A DNA stretch of 64,000 nucleotides from Voacanga thouarsii (Eukaryota > Streptophyta > Magnoliopsida > Gentianales > Apocynaceae), in NCBI GenBank assembly GCA_026120185.1, contig JANUWF010002014.1, positions 124,001 through 188,000 on the forward strand. Direction: 5' to 3'. The notes under the pieces were generated by a model. It made no database searches. It saw only the letters and a list, made by a program, of their open reading frames with translations, and was not told the DNA's origin. A program made the translations under genes and the position numbers. Positions 11,490 to 22,743 of the stretch are shown here, piece after piece. The number at the start of each line of letters is the position of its first letter. Within the stretch, counting starts at the first letter, position 1.

Positions 11490-12425
11490 ATGATCGAGAT
11501 TCTGCAAACCTTATTTGAGTGAAGGAATCCGAAGGGGGAAGATGAAACATTGGATAGGTTTTTAAAATTTCAACCTCCCGCCTTCTTGGGAGAGGCCGAG
11601 CAAGACCAGAAAGTCGAGCAGTGGATAGAGCAGATGGAGGACATCTTTGTCACACTCCAATACATCGAGAAGTGAATGGTAAAATTTGCTGCATTTAGGC
11701 TGGGGGCCCAGCTCGGGCATGGTGGCAGTGAGTCCAAGATGAATGGGAGATGATTGATCAAGATTGAACGTGGGCCAACTTTGTGGAGGCATTTAGAGCA
11801 GAATATATCCCTTAGTGGATAGTGAAAAAAGGGGAAGACAAGTTCCAAAATTTGAAGCAAGGGGCCATGACTATGGCTTAGTATGCTACTCGTTTTACTC
11901 AATTGTTGAAATATTGCAAAAGGCTGGTAGATACCGAGCAGAATCGAACAAGGCAGTTTGTCAAAGGATTGAGGTAGGAGTTGAGAAGGGCATTAGCACC
12001 CTTTCCACCAACTAGTTATTCAGGGGCAGTGGACGCGGCAACTCGGATTGAGAACGAGGATCGTAGCAGGATGGTACCAAGATCTTTCTTGTTACCCAGA
12101 AAACCACCGAGACCTTTTCAAGGGCAGCAACCTAATAAGCGACTTACCATCTAGCAATGGCAGAACTAAGAGAAGCAAGCACGAATGGCACCAGTTGGTC
12201 CTGCACAGAATCTTCTATTATGCCGACACAGTGGGTAAAAGGATCATGTAGAGAAGAATTGTTAGTCCAAGGGAGCTGAGCAGAAATGCTACAATTGCAG
12301 AGATCTAACTTATCTGCGAAACACCTGCCCAAACCTTTTTCAAATTAGGCAAGGAAACTCGGCCTATACCGTGGGAGCCAATTGAGCTAATACTGCGGGA
12401 GCCTCTAGAAATGGAACTCAGAAGC
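11490..12425 (+). pseudogene. gag: Element B: gag (capsid and zinc knuckle, broken)
   Basis: The capsid-like part starts near 11490 and includes FLKFQPPAFLGEAEQDQKV (11559-11615), the usual 'FxxxxPPxFxG' Gag signature, then EQWIEQMEDIF. After a frameshift near 11700 it continues with WEMIDQD and FVEAFRAEYIP (about 11745-11810) and a retrotrans_gag-like end with FVKGL (about 11955). A CCHC knuckle lies at 12287-12328 with spacing C-x2-C-x4-Y-x4-C: the His is replaced by Tyr, so zinc binding is lost. In-frame stops follow the deamination pattern, for example cga to tga. It forms the particle shell in live relatives; here it is dead. Confidence 0.75.
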
Positions 12426-13175
12426 CGTAAGTGAAAGCAAAGGTTTTTGCTCTTAACTGAGAGGAAGTTGGAGCCGATGCAGCAGTGGTGGAAGGTACGT
12501 TTACTATCCAAGATCATTCCGTTAATGCATTGATAGACCCTGGATCTACCCATTCCTATTTAAACAAGAATTGTGCATATCATTTGGGTTAGGATGGAGT
12601 AGAACTACCTTTTACATTGTTGGTGAGTACACCCCTGGGAAAAATGGTGCAAGTAGATCGGTATGTGCAGAATTGTAAGATTAAAGTGGGGAAAGAAAGC
12701 TTAGAAGGAGATTTGGTAGTCTTAGCTATTCACGACTACGACTTAATTTTGGGTATGGATTGGCAAGTTAAGCATGGGGCTAAAGTAGACTATAAGAATA
12801 AGTCTGTCTAATTTATTAGACCGGGATACGATGTGTTGGAATTCAATGGCAAGCGAGTAAAATAGTTGAATTTTTTTATAGCTGGAGAAAAAGCTCGGAA
12901 ATTGTTAAAGTAAGGATGTCAAGGATATTTGGCCTATGTGATAAATAAGCCAAAGGATTAGTGTACCCTCGAAGATACCAAGGTGGAAAGAGATTTTCCT
13001 GACTTGTTTCCTGCGGAACTCACTTCTCTACCTCCTAACAGAGAAGTTGAGTTCACCACTGATCTAATTCCAGGAGTGGAACCGGTATCCTGAACCCCAT
13101 ATCGGATGGCACTGGTAGAGTTGAAGGAATTAAAGGAGCTGCTAGAGGAATTGGTGAAGTAAGGTTACATAAGAC
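12426..13175 (+). pseudogene. pol: Element B: protease and start of reverse transcriptase (broken by H)
   Basis: An aspartic protease follows Gag. The active-site triad reads D-P-G (Asp codon 12536-12538, then STHSY) where live elements have DSG or DTG, so Ser/Thr is replaced by Pro. The flap/second-half signature ILGMDWQVKHGAK is at 12748-12790. The linker (GCQGYLAYVINKPKD at about 12915-12960, then REVEFTTDLIPG) leads to the RT start at GYIR, where copia H is inserted at 13175/13176. The RT resumes at 22744 with an S-P-W-G motif. Several in-frame stops are present. The frame joins correctly across the insertion once one copy of aagac is removed. Confidence 0.8.
13171..13175 (+). other. Target-site duplication of H (left copy)
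   Basis: aagac immediately precedes H; the right copy is 22739-22743. The match is exact, and H's insertion point is in B's RT. Confidence 0.9.
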
Positions 13176-15193
13176 TGTTGGAATGTATGCCCTCTTAAAC
13201 TAGTTTTCTGATGAAAATATCGAATATTTTAATAAAAGAATTTATTTGTTGGAAATCATTTGTGAATTTATTTTCTTTATTTATGTACATTTTCATTTGG
13301 AACAGACCCATTGTGTGAAAATAAGTGATCCATGTGAATGGAGTTCTTTTACAGTAAGGTATGGATCATGGGTTATTTAAACACATAAACAGTTATTCTT
13401 AACCGGTTGAAGAGAATGAGAATCTCATCATGTTTAGGTTATTATGTTATTAATTCTAAATGGGGGATGGCTTACCTTTAGCCAGTGAGTAGTCCACTCA
13501 CTTCACGACATAAGCGTATTTCAAATACGTAGAAGAGGACTTATAGTAGTGGTTTCTAAAAGTACTATATGGTAGAAACCTAGACTACTACCGCTATAGC
13601 GTGGACTAGTACTCTATGACTTGAGTATGAGTTCGTGGTCTGGCGAAGCTGGAAGCATATGCTTTGATATGCTATAGTTGAGGTTCTATCGGAGAGCCAA
13701 TATACTTGTATGTTGGGTATGTGTGACTAGTTAGTTAAGACAGATTTGTACAAGATAGTTTCTACACCATATCGCCCCTTGTGGTTGTCCGAATGATCTA
13801 AATATCCAGGGCCCTGGAAAACGTGACTTGGATGTTTACTTTAGGATAGCTCCCCTGGAAAGCGAAAATACTCCAGGAAGTCGTGGATCATTAGACTAGA
13901 AGCCTAAGGATGGTAGATGTCATTTAGAGAGGTGTTAGTATACTTCTTCCACTCTAAATGTACGGCGATGTGTAGAGGGGTATTTTAGTCATTTCACTTG
14001 TAGGTCGAAGACTTTGCTAATGCAGCATTGTCCTTAGGGTCAATATTTCCTTATGGTAATATTAGGAAATATTTAAAATGTAAAATACACCCATTTTTAT
14101 AGTAGGGGTATTTTGGTCATTTTAGTAGCCAAGCCGATGTGTCTTTTTTGTTCTCGGAATAGCCCATAAGTCCTAATTAATTTTTGGGTTGAGAAAATGA
14201 TCTCAGTTGAGAGAGTTTTATTTAATTCATGAAGTCTAATTTATTATTGAACTGGAATAAAATAAATGGAGATAAATTTATTATCTGGTTTTATTAGTTA
14301 ATTAATTATTCAGGACCTGGGTCCAGTTTGAATAATTAGAAAATTAACCGGGACTTAAACTAGAGAAAAATAATTATTACTTAATTATTTATTAGGTTAT
14401 TGATTTAATTAAATGTCAAGAAATAAATAATAAAAGTTTAATTATTTTTTGGTTCATTGGGTTCATTAATTATTTATTGGGTTATTTATTTAATCCCAAG
14501 GAAAATAATTATTATTTATTATTTTGGGCTTTTAGGGTCCAAGAAAAATAATAAATATTATTTTGGCCTAATAGCCTGGACCATAGAATTTTTCCGGACA
14601 CAGTTTAGAAGAGTTTAGGGTGAAGCTAAAATTTATTTTGTAAATAATATTTGGGTATTAAATCCCGGGAATATTATTTTTAACAAAATAACTGTTTTTG
14701 GTTTCATGACTCTTGGCTTTCTGTGTGGAAAAATAAAATAAAAGAAAAGGGAAAAAAATAAAAATATTTGTTTTCCAAAGTCTTTTGGCTCTCTGTCTTT
14801 CTCGTGGCTTTTAGTTTTCTTCACTGGCTTTTGTTTTCTTAAACTGAAAAGCCAAGTCTGAAAAATGATGGACAGCCGGTGAAAAAACTGGTTGATCTTC
14901 TTCTCATCCCAATTGTGTGCTCACCACTGGAAAATTAAGGCTAGGTCATATTCTGAGAATTAAAAAGCTTGCCATTCATTTTTAACCGGAGGAAGGAAGA
15001 AATGCAGTGCACTGGATGGATGAAAAAGAAAGCTGTTTTTCAGGTTCAATCAGTTCTTCAACGTTCTTCAAGTTTTAAGGTTCCAAGAGGTATGTTTTCA
15101 TGCCACCATGATCTGCCATACTCTGTTTATATGTTTGTTCTTCCATTTTTTATTGTTCCGTGAAGCATGCTCTGTCTATGTTCAATTCCTTCA
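13176..15193 (+). repeat. Element H: 5' LTR
   Basis: It starts tgttggaatgta and ends attccttca, followed by the PBS. It contains three successive inverted repeats (13484-13502, 13515-13529, 13544-13590) that also occur in F and I, an AT-rich TTAATTATT-type tract (about 14160-14560), and a pyrimidine-rich tract near 14700-14840. It pairs with 20715-22738. Confidence 0.92.
13484..13590 (+). other. Run of three stem-loops in the copia LTR
   Basis: AGTGAGT-agtcc-ACTCACT (13484-13502), CGTATTT-c-AAATACG (13515-13529), and a longer stem: TAGTAGT+GGTTTCTA (13544-13558) pairing with TAGAAACC+ACTACTA (13573-13590), with a 3-base bulge. The same run is in H's 3' LTR (third stem 21084-21131), F (first stem 31159-31177) and I (59451-59563), with changes on both sides of stems. 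Confidence 0.6.
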
Positions 15194-17076
15194 AGTGGTA
15201 TGAAAGAATGAATTTGATTGACTTAGGGAGCATGTTAGTTAATAAAAATGGAGAAGAACATTATTTGGAGCTTAAACATGTGATCATTCGCTGTTTATGG
15301 TATAGGATGTGCTGTCTGTAAGCTTCACAGTGGAAGCATGATGATTCTGCAAATTTTTTGTTTTTGAGTTTTGATCATGTAAACACAATTTAAATGGGTA
15401 TAGGCGGTTGTTGTTTTGGTTTGGATGAGTTTTTGTAATGAAAAATGTCCAAAGAAGCCAAAGGAAATGAAACCGCAGAGAAATCGAGAGAAACAGAACC
15501 CAGAAAATGATTCTGGAGAAGACGATACTGTTCATAAACCGCGACACTGGAGCCGAGCCGCTGCCGAGCCGCCACTGTTTCTGGGTCTAGAGCCGTGCCA
15601 ATGGAGCCGAGAAGCCGAGCCAATTCCATGAAATTTGAGCCGATTTTGCAATTGCAAAATCGCAATTGAAACTTCAAAATCGCACGGGTCATGCAGTTTG
15701 GTCGGAGCGGCCATTCAGATATATGCATGGGTTGAGCGCAGAGAGCAAACGGGTCGAATTGCGTGATCCGCAAGTCGAAGCACGGATCCAGCAGGCACGT
15801 GCGCGGGTGGTTCGGGCACGGGTACTTGGGCGAGCAGGCAGCTTCACGGGTCATGGTAGCTGGAGATCTGGTGCGGTTGGTGCACCGCTGGACTGCAGGC
15901 CAAATGGGCCCGGATCCGGTGCAACCAGTGCAGTGGACCGCCAGTTAATTTTTTTTTTAAAAAAAAATTTTTAATTTGGGTCCCACACCAGGCGAAGTTA
16001 ATATTTTTTCAATTGTTTATATTCTTGGAATATATTTGCCTAAAAATATTAGTAAAGGATTTTAGGATTAAATAAGATCATTAATTAATTAATTAATTAA
16101 TTAATGTGTTTAATTCTATTATTTGGGCACATAGGTTTAAAAATAGAAAATCATGAAAACGTTTACTATTTTCTGGCATGCTATTTATTTTGTGTACCTA
16201 TGTGCACACTTTCTCAAAGACCAAAGTCTTTGGGAATATTTATACAAGGAAAATATTTTTCTTTAAAAATTAAATTGTAATTTTAACTTAAACAAAAATT
16301 AATCATTTGATATTTTCTTAAAGGATTTAATCCTTGACATAAAAAATATATTGGATTTAGATATTTTTATAAGTTAAAATAGAAAGCCATTTTATTTTAT
16401 TTTTCATAAGAAAAAAATTATTTTGTTAATTAAAATTGAGATCAAAGTCTCAAGAGAAGTTTTAATTGAAATTTTTTTGAAATCATTGAGTTTTAACTTA
16501 AATAAAATTAGTCCATGGAAAAATCTCTCAAAGGATATAATCCTTGACATAGAGATTTTGATGGACTTGGATATTTTATTTTTGAGTTAAGGAAAAACTT
16601 AATGGAAATTTCAAAAGGTTATTTTTCCAAAAAACTTTATTTTAAAAGACTAAGTGGGAGAGGGGTTCCAACGGCCCCACGACTTCCATCACGATCCTCA
16701 TTAGAGATTGTGGGTCCCCTCGCATCACCCTAGGAGTGAACCTGTATACGATGGGGATACCACATGGATCCAGATCTAATGGAAGGATGTAATTGATAAC
16801 CCAGGACACGTACTATAATCGGCCAGCCCATGTTGGAGGTTTTATTGCGAGAAATGTCCATAGGAAATGAGAGGAAATGGCAATCCCACGATGGAGTTAT
16901 TCTCTAGATCATTATCTAGAAGGAAAATTAATTTGTGATGGTTAATATACTTAGCTTAGGGAACTGTTAATCTTCCAAAAAAGCTATGTCAATTTTCCTA
17001 AGAGCCAAATTAATTTCAGAGCACAAATTTATTTTCACAAACTAAATCCTTTCTTTTATTTTTTTATTTTTCGAAA
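15194..17076 (+). other. Element H: PBS and long gag leader
   Basis: The PBS-like tggtatgaaaga begins at 15196 (degenerate match to the tRNA-iMet site). The leader has a GC-rich island (about 15538-15915) with repeated gagccgagcc; a T/A palindrome (15949-15975); a TTAA repeat (16079-16104); two copies of a palindrome, AAGGATTTAATCCTT (16321-16335) and AAGGATATAATCCTT (16531-16545), in a duplicated segment; and GTGGG...CCCAC (16654-16680). Long frames in the GC island are on both strands and are not conserved in F, so I call no gene here. Confidence 0.7.
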
Positions 17077-17830
17077 ATGGTGGGAGGTTCTTTTAGTCAT
17101 TTGGCCGATATTCTCCGTGAGAATAAGTTAACGGGACCAAACTACGTGGACTAGAAGAGGTACCTGGACATAATACTCACAGTCGAGGAGTATAAGTATG
17201 TCCTTTATGAGACCTGTCCTGTGATCGGGGAAGGTTCCACCGATAAAGAACGAAAGGCTGAGAAGGCATGGAAGAAGGCTAATGAAATGACACGTTACTA
17301 TATGCTAGCCTCCATGTCTAATTTGCTCCAGTCTAAATACGAGCATATGTCTTCTGCGTAAGAAATTAGTTATTCATTGGCCACTATATTTGCAGATAAG
17401 AGCCGGCCCGCAAGTCAGGAGGCTCTTCGAACTATAATAAACTCTAAGATGGTTGAGGGAGCATATGCTCAAGATGATTGCTGCTTTTGAGGAGGCAGAA
17501 ATCTTAGGGGCTATCATTGACCCCGAGAGTCAAGTGGACATGGTTCTCAAATCTCTACCAAGTTCCTTTACTCAGTTCAAAATATAAGTTTGACTGGGTT
17601 GATGAAGGAACTCCTGATGGCAGAGTGGGTTATGAAGCCATATTCAATGGCTATGATTCCTAAGGCTTCTTCCTCAAGAATTGGGTCTAAGCCCAGAAAG
17701 TTCAAAAGGAAGAAGGGATACGTAGTAGCCTAGCCCAAGACCCAACCCAAAAATAAACCGAAGGGCAAGTGCTTCAAATGTGGGATGAATGGACACTGGA
17801 AAAAGAGTGTCCAGATCTTCAAGCTAAGAA
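17077..17830 (+). pseudogene. gag: Element H: gag (broken)
   Basis: It starts at ATG 17077 (MVGGSFSHLADILRENKL) with the copia Gag UBN2-like region (TVEEYKYVLYE, EKAWKKANEM). The CCHC knuckle CFKCGMNGHWKK is at 17770-17806, but a one-base deletion shifts the frame before the last Cys. Compared with F there is a 14-bp deletion at about 17461 between agca repeats and another deletion near 17585, plus an in-frame TAG in the PNYVD-stop-K stretch. The start was chosen because F has the same ATG context (37537). Confidence 0.85.
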
Positions 17831-20695
17831 AAACCCCACATGTAATGTTCTCTATCTAGAGTGTATATCAATGGTTGGATCAACTTCCACTTGGATTGTT
17901 GATTCAGGAGCCACTGATCATATCTATAACTCCTCGAGGGGTTTAGAAAGATAAGAAGACTCAAGAAGGGTGAACATGGATTATGCGTGGGAAATAGAGC
18001 ACAAGTCTGGGCCCTTACAATGGGAGAGCTAGATCTTGTTTTTTATTGTAATAAGAAAGTGGTTTTAATAGATATTTTATATGTACTTGGTTTTTGTCAG
18101 AATTTGATTTCAGTTGCAAAACTTATAAATCAAGGATATTCTGTATTTTTCCATTCTAGTATTTCTATCAGTAGAAATGGAAAAATATTATGTACTGGGC
18201 ACATGTATGAAAATCTATTCTATTTAAACCCTATTAACAATCAATCAAATAACGCTCAATTTGAACATTTAACTAAGAAGAGAAAGACCAATATCAATAA
18301 CTTATATATTTGGCATATGAGGTTATGTCACATCAACTCAACTAGGATTTAGAGGCTAATCCATGATGAGCCTTTGGGCTCATTGAGATTGGAAGATTGG
18401 CCTCATTATGAATCCTGCCTGATGGGAAAGATGACCAAAATGTCTTTTATCCCTAAGGTGGATAGGGCCAAGGAGGTATTGAACCTTGTTCACACTGATG
18501 TGTGTGGTCTCTTGTCTACACCAGCTAGAGGATGTTTTGAATCATTTATCACTTTCACAGATGATTGTATAAAGTTTGGATACGTTTACCTGATGAGATG
18601 CAAGTCAGACTCTTTTGACAAGTTCAAAGAGTTTAAGGCGTCGGACAGGTAAATTAATCAAGACCTTACGATCGGATCGTGGTGGAGAGTACCTCCTAGG
18701 TGAATTCAAGGACTACATGGTACATCATGGGATAGTATCCCAGCTCTCTGTGCCAAGGACACCCCAGCAGAATGGAGTAGCTGAGAGAAGGAACAGGACA
18801 TTGATAGAAATGGTCAGATCTCATGCTACTCTTCCAGTATCTTTTTTGGGATATGCCCTGAAAATAGTAGCATATATTTTGAACTTGGTGCCTTCCAAGT
18901 CAGTACCTTGGATTCCCTATGAGATGTGGACTGGGCGTAAGCTAAGTCATCATCTTAGGATACGGGGTTGTCCAGTTTATGTACTGATCAAGGGAGACAA
19001 GTTAGAACCAATATCAGAATTGTGCTATTTTGTTGGGTATCCAAAAGAAACAAAGGGTGGTTACTTTTATCATCCTAAGAAATAGAAGGTACTGTTTAGT
19101 ACCAATCTAGATACTTAGAGGATGAACAAAGTATTTCCACATGAGGTTCAACTAGGTTGGAACTCGAGAAGAAGTTATCTTTAAAAGCAACTTCTTCTGA
19201 CCTGATTATGGAACAAGAAGAGGCATAGCCTCAAGAGCCTGTACAAATGGTGCCTTGTCATAGTAGGAGAGTGTCTAGGGTTCTGGATAGATGGTGCGGA
19301 GAAGCTTTTGAGCTGGTCTCTGACCATCAGGAATAAGACTCCACTAGATACGAGAAGGCAATTGCTGATGTAAATCTATAGCATGAAGCAATGAAAGCCG
19401 AGATTGAGTCTATGTACTTCAATCAGATTTGGGATCTTGTAGCTTCACCTGAAGGGATAAAACCCATTGGGTGTAAATAGGTGTACAAGAGGAAAACGAG
19501 AGCGGATGGGAAGGTGGAAACCTTCAAAGCTAGGCTTGTGGAAAAAAGGTATACTCAGAAAGAATGGATCGATTATGAGGAAACATTTTCCCCTGTGGCC
19601 ATGCTTAAATCCATCCGTATCCTCCTTGCCATTGCATGTCACTATGATTACGAGATATGACAAATGGATGTCAGGACGGCATTTTTGAATGGCCATCTTA
19701 GCGATGACATCTGTATGTCCCAACCGGAAGGTTTTATTGCTGATGGCCAAGAACATATGGTTTGCAAGCTTAAGAAGTTCACCTATGGACTTAAGCAAGC
19801 ATCGAGAGCATGGAACATTCATTTTGATGAAACTGTAAAGTCTTATGGTTTTATTTAAAACGAGGATGAACCATGCGTGTACAAGAATCTTGAGGTATTT
19901 AATGTGGTTTTTCTTGTCTTGTATGTGGATGACATTCTACTCATTGGAAATGATGTAGGGTCATTATCATCTACAAAGGTTTGACTATCTAGTCAATTCA
20001 GTATGAAGGATTTCGGAGAAGCCAGCTACATTCTTGGGATTAGACTTCTTAGAAATAGGAAGTAGAGAATGTTGGGATTATCCTAAGTAGCAAACATTGA
20101 CAAGATGCTGGCCAAGTACAGCATGGACTCATGCAAGGGAGCTCTAATCCCTTGTAGACATGGGTTCTCATTTTCTTCAAGGGACTGTCCTAAGTCTCAA
20201 GGAGAGAAGGACAGAATGAGTAGGATTCCTTACGCTTCGGCTGTGAGAAATCTCATGTACGCTATGCTGTGTACTAGGCCAGATATTTGATTTGCCATAG
20301 GCTTAGTTAGCAGATATCAGTCAAATCATGGGGAGGTTCATTGGCAAGCTGAGTATGTGGTAGCTTCAGAGGCATCTAAGGAAGCAGTCTGGCTCTGAAA
20401 GTTTCTTTCCAAACTTGGAGTTGTGCCACATATGGACAGACCGATTGTGATGTACTGCGACAACACTGGAGCAGTATCACAGTCAATGGAACCTTGGAAC
20501 CACAAGGAGGGGAAGCATATAATGAGGTAGTACCACCTGATCCGAGATTTTATCCAGAGATGGGAAGTCATGGTGGTGGTACATATTGCCTCTGAGAACA
20601 ATCTAGCAGATCCATTCACCAAGCCTTTGGCTCAGAGGGTCTTCAAGAGACACTTAGACGCCATTGGGGTGGGCACCTACGGACTTACCTAGTCT
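17831..20695 (+). pseudogene. pol: Element H: pol (PR, integrase, RT, RNase H; broken)
   Basis: Protease WIVDSGATDH (17890-17920); integrase zinc region WHMRLCHIN (about 18310-18340) and CLMGKMTK; the catalytic triad from HTDVCG (about 18500), RSDRGGEY (about 18675) and AERRN (about 18780) is kept. RT has QMDVRTAFLNGHL (about 19660-19700), [18 protein letters not shown] and the catalytic YVDD (19922-19933). RNase H is damaged: relative to F an in-frame 216-bp deletion at 20350/20351 removes the first catalytic Asp region. Scattered stops and frameshifts are present. The order PR-IN-RT-RH is the Ty1/copia order. Confidence 0.9.
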
Positions 20696-20700
20696 TAGAG

Positions 20701-20714
20701 TGCAAGCGGGAGAT
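20701..20714 (+). other. Element H: polypurine tract
   Basis: tgcaagcgggagat ends directly at the 3' LTR start. The purine run gcgggaga would prime plus-strand synthesis. The same site occurs in F (41441-41454) and G (50056-50069). Confidence 0.75.
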
Positions 20715-22738
20715 TGTTGGAATGTATACCCTCTTAGACTAGTTTTCCGATGAAAATATCGAATATTTTAATAAAAGAATTTATTTGTCGAAAATCGTTT
20801 GTGAATTTACTTTCTTTATTTGTGTACATTTTCGTTTGGAACAGACCCATTGTGTGTAAATAAGTGATCCATGTGAATGGAGGTCTGTTACAGTAAGGTA
20901 TGGGTCATGGGTTATAAAAAACACATAAACAGGTGTTCTTAACCGATTAATGAGAATGGGAATCTCATCATGTTTAGGTTATTATGTTATTAATTCCAAA
21001 TGGGGGATGGCTTACCTTTAGCCAGTGAGTAGTCCACTCACTTCACGACATAAGCATATTTCGAATACGTAGAAGAGGACCTGTAGTAGTAGTTTCTAAA
21101 AAGTACTATATGGTAGAAACTTAAACTACTATTGCTATAGCGTGGACTAGTACTCTATGACTTGAGTATGAGTTCGTGGTCTGGCGAAGCTGGAAGTATA
21201 TGCTTTGATATGCTATAGTTGAGGTTCTATCGGAGGGCCAATATACTTGCATGTTGGGTATGTGTGACTAGTTAGTTAAGACAGATTTGTACAAGATAGT
21301 TTCTACACTATATCGCCCCTTGTGGTTGTCCGAATGATCTAAATATCTAGGACCCTGGGAAACGTGACTTGGAGTTTGCTTTAGGGTAGCTCCCTTGGAA
21401 AGCGGAAACACTCCAGGGAGTCGTGGATCATTAGACTAGAAGCCTAAGAATTGTAGATGTCATTTAGAGAGGTATAAGTATACTTCTTCCTCTCTAAATG
21501 TACGGTGATGTGTAGAGGGGTATTTTAGTCATTTCATTTGTAGGTCGAAGACTTTGCTAATGCAGCATTGTCCTTAGGGTCAATATTTCCTTATGGTGAT
21601 ATTAGGAAATATTTAAAATGTAAAATACATCCATTTATATAGTAGGGGTATTTTGGTCATTTTAGTAGCCAAGGCGATGTGTCTTTTTGGTCCTCGGAAT
21701 AGGCCGTAAGTCCTAATTAATTTTTGGGTTGAGAAAATGATCTGAGTTGAAAGAGTTTTATTTTATTCGAGAATTCTAATTTATTATTAGACTGGAATAA
21801 AATAAATAGAGAGAAATTTATTATCTGGTTTAATTGGTTCATTAATTATTTAGGACCTGGGTCCAGTTTGAATAATTAGAAAATTAACCGGGATTTAAAC
21901 TAGAGAAAAATAATTATTACTTAATTATTTATTAGGTTATTTATTTAATTAAATCCCAAGAAATAAATAATTAAAGTTTAATTATTTTTTGGTTCATTTG
22001 GGTTCATTAATTATTTATTGGATTATTTATTTAATCCCAAGGAAAATAATTAATGTCTATTAATTTAGGCTTTTCGGGTCCAAGAAAAATAATAAATATT
22101 ATTTTGGCACAATAGCCTGGACCATAGGATTTTTCCGGACACAGTTTAGAAGAGTTTAGGATGAAGCTAAAATTTATTTTGTAAATAATATTCGGGTATT
22201 AAATCCCGGGAATATTATTTTTAACAAAATAATTGTTTTTCGTTTCATGACTCTTGGCTTTCTGTGTGAAAAAATAAAATAAAAGAAAAGGGAAAAAAAT
22301 AAAAATATTTGTTTTCCAAAGTCTTTTGGCTCTCTGTCTTTCTCGTTGCTTTTGGTTTTCTTCACTGGCTTTTGTTTTCTTAAACTGAAAAGCCAAGTCT
22401 GAAAATTGATGGACAACCGGTGAAAAAAAAACTGGTTGATCTTCTTCTCATCCCAATTGTGTGCTCACCACCAAAAAATTAAGGCTGGATCATATTCTGA
22501 GAATTAAAAAGCTTGGCATTCATTTTTCACCGGAGGAAGGAAGAAATGCAGTGCACTGGACGGATGAAGAAGAAAGCTGTTTTTCAGGTTCAATCAGTTC
22601 TTCAACATTCTTCAAGTTTTAAGGTTCTAAGAGGTATGTTTTCATGTCACCATGTTGCTGCCATACTCTATTTATATGTTTGTTCTTCCATTTTTTATTG
22701 TTTCGTGAAGCATGCTCTGTCTATGTTCAATTCTTTCA
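20715..22738 (+). repeat. Element H: 3' LTR
   Basis: Collinear with 13176-15193; ends ttctttca and is followed by the duplicated aagac (22739-22743). One stem shows a paired change relative to the 5' copy (GGTTTCTA/TAGAAACC becomes AGTTTCTA/TAGAAACT at 21091-21121). Confidence 0.92.
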
Positions 22739-22743
22739 AAGAC

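Larger units (their letters stand above)
13176..22738 (+). mobile_element. Element H: Ty1/copia retrotransposon
   Basis: Complete in structure: LTRs of 2018 and 2024 bp, PBS, long leader, gag, PR-IN-RT-RH order (copia), PPT, and an exact 5-bp duplication aagac. It belongs to the same family as F, with collinear and closely similar gag, pol and LTR. The LTRs differ at roughly 20 sites in the first 250 bp by eye, mostly transitions, so the insertion is not recent. Gag and pol are dead. A Tork/Angela-type lineage is possible from LTR size, but this is inference. Confidence 0.92.

Noticed and set aside
15390..15854. A 154-codon minus-strand frame in H's leader
   Set aside because: It lies in the GC-rich leader island, overlaps frames on the other strand, has no known motif and has no counterpart in F. 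It is a chance frame in GC-rich DNA.
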